Assembly (NCBI GenBank): GCA_007128245.1
Contig: SKXU01000023.1
Location: 1 to 9,408, forward strand
Length of the DNA stretch: 9,408 bases
Direction: 5' to 3'
Source of the DNA: Candidatus Woesearchaeota archaeon
GTDB taxonomy: Archaea; Nanobdellota; Nanobdellia; Woesearchaeales; SKIA01
Within the stretch, counting starts at the first letter, position 1. The number at the start of each line of letters is the position of its first letter. The position numbers were made by a program, and so were the translations under genes. The notes beneath the pieces were generated by a model. The model saw nothing but the letters and a program-made list of their open reading frames with translations, was not told where the DNA came from and ran no database searches. Shown in pieces: positions 6,872 through 9,408 of the stretch.

Positions 6872-7294
6872 ATGCGCTCTCGCCACCTTGCTATCGCTGA
6901 ACATCTCTTCACACAATCCTATCCTTCTCTTCAAGATCCTAAGATTCTTGTTTCTGTCTTGCAAAACTTGCTTGATGCCATCGAAGAGGGTATCACTGAG
7001 CGCCTTGAGATTGCTCGCGAGCAAAAAAAGATTCCTGCGTACTCTACCACGCTCAACGGCAAGCTCACTGCGTTTAAACTGCATTTGTCCCGTGACTTAA
7101 CTATTAATCCTGTTGATTTCATGATGATCAGTGAATTACAAGAACTCTTAGACCAACACAAACATGCGCCCACCGAGTTTCGTCGCAGAGCGGACTTTAT
7201 TATTGCTGATAATGATTTTACATTGCACAAAATCAGTCCTGAGAAGACAAAGACATATATAGAAAGAACCAAGTCCTTTTTATCCCGACTATGA
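6872..7294 (+). CDS. Uncharacterised helical protein, first gene of a coupled pair
   Basis: A 140-residue soluble, highly charged protein with no membrane segment, signal peptide or metal-binding cysteines. It looks almost entirely alpha-helical. Helix 1 is SRHLAIAEHLFTQSYP (3-18). LQDPKILVSVLQNLLDAIEEGI (20-41) forms a long amphipathic helix. Shorter helices include the stretch VDFMMISELQELLDQHKHAPTEF, and RRADF-IIADNDF and KISPEKTKTYIERTKSFL close the protein. The general shape (HLF..YP..DPK...VL.N...A) recalls small hypothetical proteins I associate from memory with DPANN archaea; that cannot be verified here. The stop TGA overlaps the next gene's ATG (ATGA at 7291-7294), indicating translational coupling and probably an interaction between the products. 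No function is assigned. Confidence 0.85.
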   Translation: MRSRHLAIAEHLFTQSYPSLQDPKILVSVLQNLLDAIEEGITERLEIAREQKKIPAYSTTLNGKLTAFKLHLSRDLTINPVDFMMISELQELLDQHKHAPTEFRRRADFIIADNDFTLHKISPEKTKTYIERTKSFLSRL

Positions 7295-7752
7295 GTGAAG
7301 TATTCGATTATCTTGATGATGCCGTCAGTGAGATGAAACGCGTAGACCACCAAGTCTATGTGTCTCTCAAGTACACTCGCACGGTTGATGTTCTTCTTAA
7401 TATCATCAGTCGTATGATTGATGGGTATGAGGAGATGTGGAATGCGCTCTTACAATACCAAGTAGAGCAAGGACGTTTTGAAGAGCTCGCGCAAGCACCG
7501 CTGGTCAAGGCGAGTATGGTGCTTGAAGCGTATGATGAGGATATCATCAAAGACAATGTAGAGTTATATTTGCTTCTGCGCAAACTTCACCGATCAAATC
7601 CTGAGCGTGAGCAAGAGTTTAGGCGTCATGTCACGCTCAGAACAGTTATTGATGGCCGCGAGGAAATCGTGAATATTGATATCATCACCCAATATTATCA
7701 TATGCAAAAAGAATTTCTTGGTTGGCTGTTTAAATACTTCGAAGATACGTAG
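7291..7752 (+). CDS. Uncharacterised helical protein, second gene of a coupled pair
   Basis: A 153-residue soluble, acidic, helix-rich protein of unknown family. The N-terminal half carries EMKRVDHQVYVSLKYTRT (14-31), followed by VDVLLNIISRMIDGYEEMWNALLQYQVEQG in the same run of helix. The middle has LVKASMVLEAYDEDIIKDNVELYLLLRKLHRS, and the C-terminal part (HVTLRTVIDGREEIVNIDI, then QYYHMQKEFLGWLFKYFEDT) includes a possible short beta hairpin. The layout recalls small HEPN-like helical bundles, but the HEPN RxxxxH catalytic motif is not seen, so this is only a structural hint. Its start overlaps the previous stop by four bases; its own stop is separated by one base from the stop of the convergent gene. 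Whatever it does, it very likely does with its partner. Confidence 0.85.
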   Translation: MSEVFDYLDDAVSEMKRVDHQVYVSLKYTRTVDVLLNIISRMIDGYEEMWNALLQYQVEQGRFEELAQAPLVKASMVLEAYDEDIIKDNVELYLLLRKLHRSNPEREQEFRRHVTLRTVIDGREEIVNIDIITQYYHMQKEFLGWLFKYFEDT

Positions 7753-7753
7753 T

Positions 7754-8317
7754 TCACGCGCCTTGCTCTACTGCCGCTTCTGTGCTTGGATTGTGTCCAT
7801 GTCCGCAGAGGGCTGGAGTGGTGTAATACACTGTTGTGTTGTACCCTCGGCTTCCTAGATGCGATACGACTTCTGAAAATCGGGGATCATGGCGATAGAT
7901 GGGCTGGGAACTCGGCTCGCCTAGCTTGCTGTGTCTTGCTTGTACAATGATGAGCTCTAGTCCGGCATGCCAGGTGCTGGTAATGCGTCTATCGATAAGC
8001 GTACCACTTATTGCTGGCTGAACCTTGTCTTTACGATACGCCTTATCTACTGCTAGCGCACCAAAAACACCTATGTTACTTGGTTGTACATGCGTGCTCA
8101 CACAAAGTTTGTGTTGATACTCTTGTGTGGGCTTGAGCAATAGCGATCCCACTCCTACGATTCGGTTGCCTGCACGCGCGACATGGTATATTGCGGTTGT
8201 GTAGAGTCCTTTTTTTCTTTGAATGTTGTGTTCATCAAGAAAGGCTAGCGCGCGAGCAATATCTTGTTGAGCGCAGGGGTTGCTCTCTTGCAGTTCTACA
8301 AACACGATGCGCTCCAT
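7754..8317 (-). CDS. Probable GNAT-fold N-acetyltransferase
   Basis: A 187-residue protein whose centre fits the GNAT acetyl-CoA-binding fold: a strand pair YHVARAGNRIVGVGSLLLKPT (44-64), then IGVFGALAVDKAYRKDKVQPAISGTLIDRRI (82-112), in the position of motif A, and a following strand LELIIVQA (120-127). The usual (Q/R)xxGx(G/A) pyrophosphate loop is degenerate here (KDKVQPAIS), so catalysis is not assured. The C-terminal part (GEPSSQPIYR, then FSEVVSHLGSRGYNTTVYY and CGHG) is polar and could shape a substrate site. The start at 8317 (MERIVFVELQ) is chosen over 8338 because a TATA box lies 27 bases before it. Monocistronic and convergent with the unknown pair. Alternative: an inactive GNAT-like or unrelated protein. 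Confidence 0.6.
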   Translation of the reverse strand: MERIVFVELQESNPCAQQDIARALAFLDEHNIQRKKGLYTTAIYHVARAGNRIVGVGSLLLKPTQEYQHKLCVSTHVQPSNIGVFGALAVDKAYRKDKVQPAISGTLIDRRITSTWHAGLELIIVQARHSKLGEPSSQPIYRHDPRFSEVVSHLGSRGYNTTVYYTTPALCGHGHNPSTEAAVEQGA

Positions 8318-8340
8318 GCATTTTAGTAACGCGTGCACGA

Positions 8341-8350
8341 TTATATGTGT
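8341..8350 (-). promoter_or_regulatory. TATA box of the GNAT-like gene
   Basis: Minus strand ACACATATAA, centred near 8344, 27 bases before the ATG at 8317, predicting a leaderless message. Between this promoter and 8500 (about 150 bases) I see no gene, tRNA or clear signal. Confidence 0.6.
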
Positions 8351-8500
8351 ATGTCTCTTTTGTAGCGTGTTCGTTACTTTTTCCTATCTGTGAGGCGTCC
8401 ACATCCATACGTTACTATTGGTCGTGGCATCTCGTAGGTCTGTTAGTTGTGTGCGTGAGGCAAAGAGCAGTATTACTTCATCACATCTTTTATTCTTGTG

Positions 8501-8507
8501 TTTATAA
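8501..8507 (+). promoter_or_regulatory. Upstream TATA-like element before the structured region
   Basis: TTTATAA, would direct initiation near 8530. It lies 20 bases before a second, stronger element, so it may be an alternative promoter or may play no role. Confidence 0.35.
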
Positions 8508-8520
8508 GCCCAGCGATATG

Positions 8521-8529
8521 TTTATATAT
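8521..8529 (+). promoter_or_regulatory. TATA box of the structured RNA / dnaG leader
   Basis: TTTATATAT, the best TATA match in the window, centred at 8525. With the spacing seen elsewhere it predicts initiation at about 8551, exactly where the GC-rich structured sequence begins. No start codon with gene-like coding follows at the leaderless distance. Confidence 0.6.
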
Positions 8530-8550
8530 TTTCAAAGCCTACCTCATCCT

Positions 8551-8710
8551 AGGCGCTTGGATAAGGTCCTTGCACGAGCAACCGGGTAACCGCAAGCTGG
8601 GAATGCGAGCCACCACCAAGCGGGTCAGCCCTCCGCGAGAGTACCCGTACGAGCTCACGATGATACCATCTATGCTATGAAGGCGGGAGTTAGTAGCGAG
8701 GGCGTCACCA
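8551..8710 (+). ncRNA. Candidate structured RNA upstream of dnaG, family not recognised
   Basis: A GC-rich island inside an AT-richer gap, starting at the position predicted from the TATA box. It can fold into two domains. Domain 1 is closed by a perfect 7-bp helix, CGCTTGG (8554-8560) with CCAAGCG (8616-8622), and contains a CGG-GTAA-CCG hairpin with a GNRA loop (8583-8592). Domain 2 is closed by GGT (8623-8625) with ACC (8707-8709), a small internal loop, then GCCCTC (8628-8633) with GAGGGC (8698-8703). The two closing helices abut directly and could stack coaxially. It is not RNase P RNA (already present), and I find no SRP motif (CCGGAAGGRAGCA), tRNA T-loop or 5S consensus. It may be a free small RNA or the 5' part of a dnaG leader. 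Pairings are by eye, without energy calculation. Confidence 0.45.
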
Positions 8711-8845
8711 TCCTCACATCACACATCACCGCGCACTGCGCGCATCACAGAAAACACTTACGCTCACAAAACCCACTAGGTCTTTAGTGAAACAAAGAGG
8801 TTTCTGGCAGCCAGTCTGCCGCGCAATGCGTCTTGATGGTAAAAC
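8711..8845 (+). promoter_or_regulatory. Untranslated leader of dnaG with several hairpins
   Basis: No open frame with coding character. A row of small hairpins can be drawn: GCGC-ACT-GCGC (8731-8741), CACTA with TAGTG (8774-8778 / 8785-8789), GAAAC with GTTTC (8789-8793 / 8800-8804, sharing one base with the previous stem), and GGCAG with CTGCC (8806-8810 / 8816-8820). The preceding stretch 8711-8730 is a CA-rich, G-poor linker. No TATA box lies at about 8835, where a leaderless dnaG promoter would be expected, so this segment is probably transcribed from upstream. Whether the hairpins are regulatory is unknown. Confidence 0.4.
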
Positions 8846-8852
8846 AAGGAGA
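8846..8852 (+). promoter_or_regulatory. Shine-Dalgarno site of dnaG
   Basis: AAGGAGA, eight bases before the ATG at 8861. This is the only clear ribosome binding site in front of a first gene in the window. It supports translation from a leadered transcript and fixes the dnaG start. Confidence 0.75.
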
Positions 8853-8860
8853 TACCACCA

Positions 8861-9408
8861 ATGGCAAAAATCAGTCAAGCATCATCAAAGTACATTATTC
8901 GAGCAAACATCGAGATTGACGGCGTCGTCGACCGCCCAGACGTCGTAGGAGCAATTTTTGGGCAAATAGAAGGACTTCTCGGAGCTGATCTTGAGCTACG
9001 AGAGCTTCAGCGTTCAGGCCGGATTGGTCGCATTGAAGTTATTGTTGACTCAAAAGACGGGAAAACTGCAGGAACTATCACGATTCCCTCAAGTCTGGAC
9101 AAAGCAGAAACAGCTATTGTTGCGGGAGCTTTAGAAATTATCGAGCGTATCGGCCCGTGCCAAGCGCACATTGTTATCACAGATATCGAAGATGAGCGTA
9201 TCGCAAAACGACAACAAGTCATTAATCGTGCTAAAGAACTCTTAAAGCGTCTTCAAGATAATGTCTTGCCTGACAGCGGCGAGCTCTCAAATGAGGTTTC
9301 TGATTCTGTCCGTGTCATGGAAATCACTGCGTACGGAGAAGACAAGCTCCCAGCAGGTCCGGATATTGATCATGATGAAGAAATAATCTGTGTTGAAGGA
9401 CGCGCTGA
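8861..9408 (+). CDS. dnaG: Archaeal DnaG-like primase / exosome-associated protein, 3' end missing
   Basis: The N-terminal 182 residues of archaeal DnaG, a TOPRIM-domain protein with primase activity reported in some archaea and best known as an RNA-binding subunit of the archaeal exosome. The N-terminal domain is very characteristic: KYIIRANIEIDGVVDRPDVVGAIFGQ (10-35), EGLLGADLELRELQRSGRIGRIEV (37-60), TIPSSLDKAETAIVAGALE (74-92) and IERIGPC (94-100). A helical segment follows (AKRQQVINRAKELLKRL, about 115-131), then an acidic linker. The window ends at EIICVEGRA, the first strand of the TOPRIM domain, with its conserved glutamate at residue 179; the DxD motif and C terminus lie beyond. Intact as far as visible. 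It has a Shine-Dalgarno site and an unusually long upstream non-coding region, unlike its leaderless neighbours. Confidence 0.95.
   Translation, partial: MAKISQASSKYIIRANIEIDGVVDRPDVVGAIFGQIEGLLGADLELRELQRSGRIGRIEVIVDSKDGKTAGTITIPSSLDKAETAIVAGALEIIERIGPCQAHIVITDIEDERIAKRQQVINRAKELLKRLQDNVLPDSGELSNEVSDSVRVMEITAYGEDKLPAGPDIDHDEEIICVEGRA

Noticed and set aside
6790..6912. N-terminal extension of the C45-family gene (start at 6912)
   Set aside because: The added 41 residues are arginine-rich and unlike the family, and the TATA box at 6811-6820 lies inside the extension, so the message would start at 6789.
8191..8589. 132-codon plus-strand frame opposite the GNAT-like gene, running into the non-coding gap
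   Set aside because: Cysteine-rich low-quality translation that crosses two TATA boxes and the beginning of the candidate RNA. No start signals.
8600..8820. Possible cobalamin riboswitch (GGGAAT, a CAGCCCTCCGC stretch and AGCCAGTCTGCC resemble parts of the consensus)
   Set aside because: The elements are in roughly the right order but individually imperfect and wrongly spaced, and dnaG is not a cobalamin-related gene. Treated as chance similarity.
8551..8835. Archaeal SRP (7S) RNA
   Set aside because: Length and end pairing would fit, but the nearly invariant helix 8 motif (CCGGAAGGRAGCA) and the UGUAAC Alu-domain motif are both missing. A covariance-model search would settle it.
1..9408. 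CRISPR repeats, insertion sequences, tRNA genes, attachment sites
   Set aside because: No regularly spaced repeats, terminal inverted repeats with a transposase, or tRNA T-arm consensus were found on either strand by reading.

Overview
The window looks like a compact archaeal chromosome segment, most likely from a DPANN-type lineage (Woesearchaeota/Pacearchaeota-like). That placement is an inference from gene content and not a phylogeny. The archaeal markers are a DnaG-type primase of the archaeal family, a NAC-alpha homologue with a C-terminal UBA domain, a 55-residue Sec61-beta/SecG subunit, an RNase P RNA, and TATA boxes centred about 26 bases before almost every start codon. No mobile element, CRISPR array or tRNA was seen.

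Layout from left to right. (1) Bases 3-617, plus: the 3' part of a class II glutamine amidotransferase, running off the left edge. (2) 614-1888, minus: a GCS2-like glutamate-cysteine ligase/carboxylate-amine ligase, convergent with the first gene; the two stop codons share the palindrome TTAA. (3) About 2060-2435, plus: RNase P RNA with its own TATA box, a 5'/3' end helix and a T-run terminator. (4) 2499-5168, minus: a large UPF0182 (COG1615) membrane protein. (5) 5242-5409 and 5442-5783, plus: Sec61-beta and NAC-alpha, two factors that act on proteins emerging from the ribosome. (6) 5764-6789, minus: an Ntn hydrolase of the acyl-CoA:6-aminopenicillanate acyltransferase (peptidase C45) family, convergent with NAC and overlapping it by 20 bases. 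(7) 6872-7294 and 7291-7752, plus: two uncharacterised helical proteins joined by an ATGA stop-start overlap. (8) 7754-8317, minus: a probable GNAT-fold acetyltransferase. (9) 8339-8860: a 522-base stretch without a protein gene, whose right two thirds look like a TATA-driven structured RNA or a very long leader. (10) 8861-9408, plus: archaeal dnaG, cut by the right edge at the start of its TOPRIM domain.

Eight transcription starts can be predicted here from a TATA box about 26 bases upstream. For seven protein genes the predicted start falls on, or within a base or two of, the ATG, which implies leaderless mRNAs and settles several start codons (6789 not 6912; 6872 not 6854; 8317 not 8338). 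dnaG is the clear exception: it has a good Shine-Dalgarno sequence and no TATA box at the leaderless distance. The closest strong promoter lies about 335 bases upstream, before the structured region. That non-coding stretch is the most interesting part of the window. The paired unknown proteins at 6872-7752 come next.
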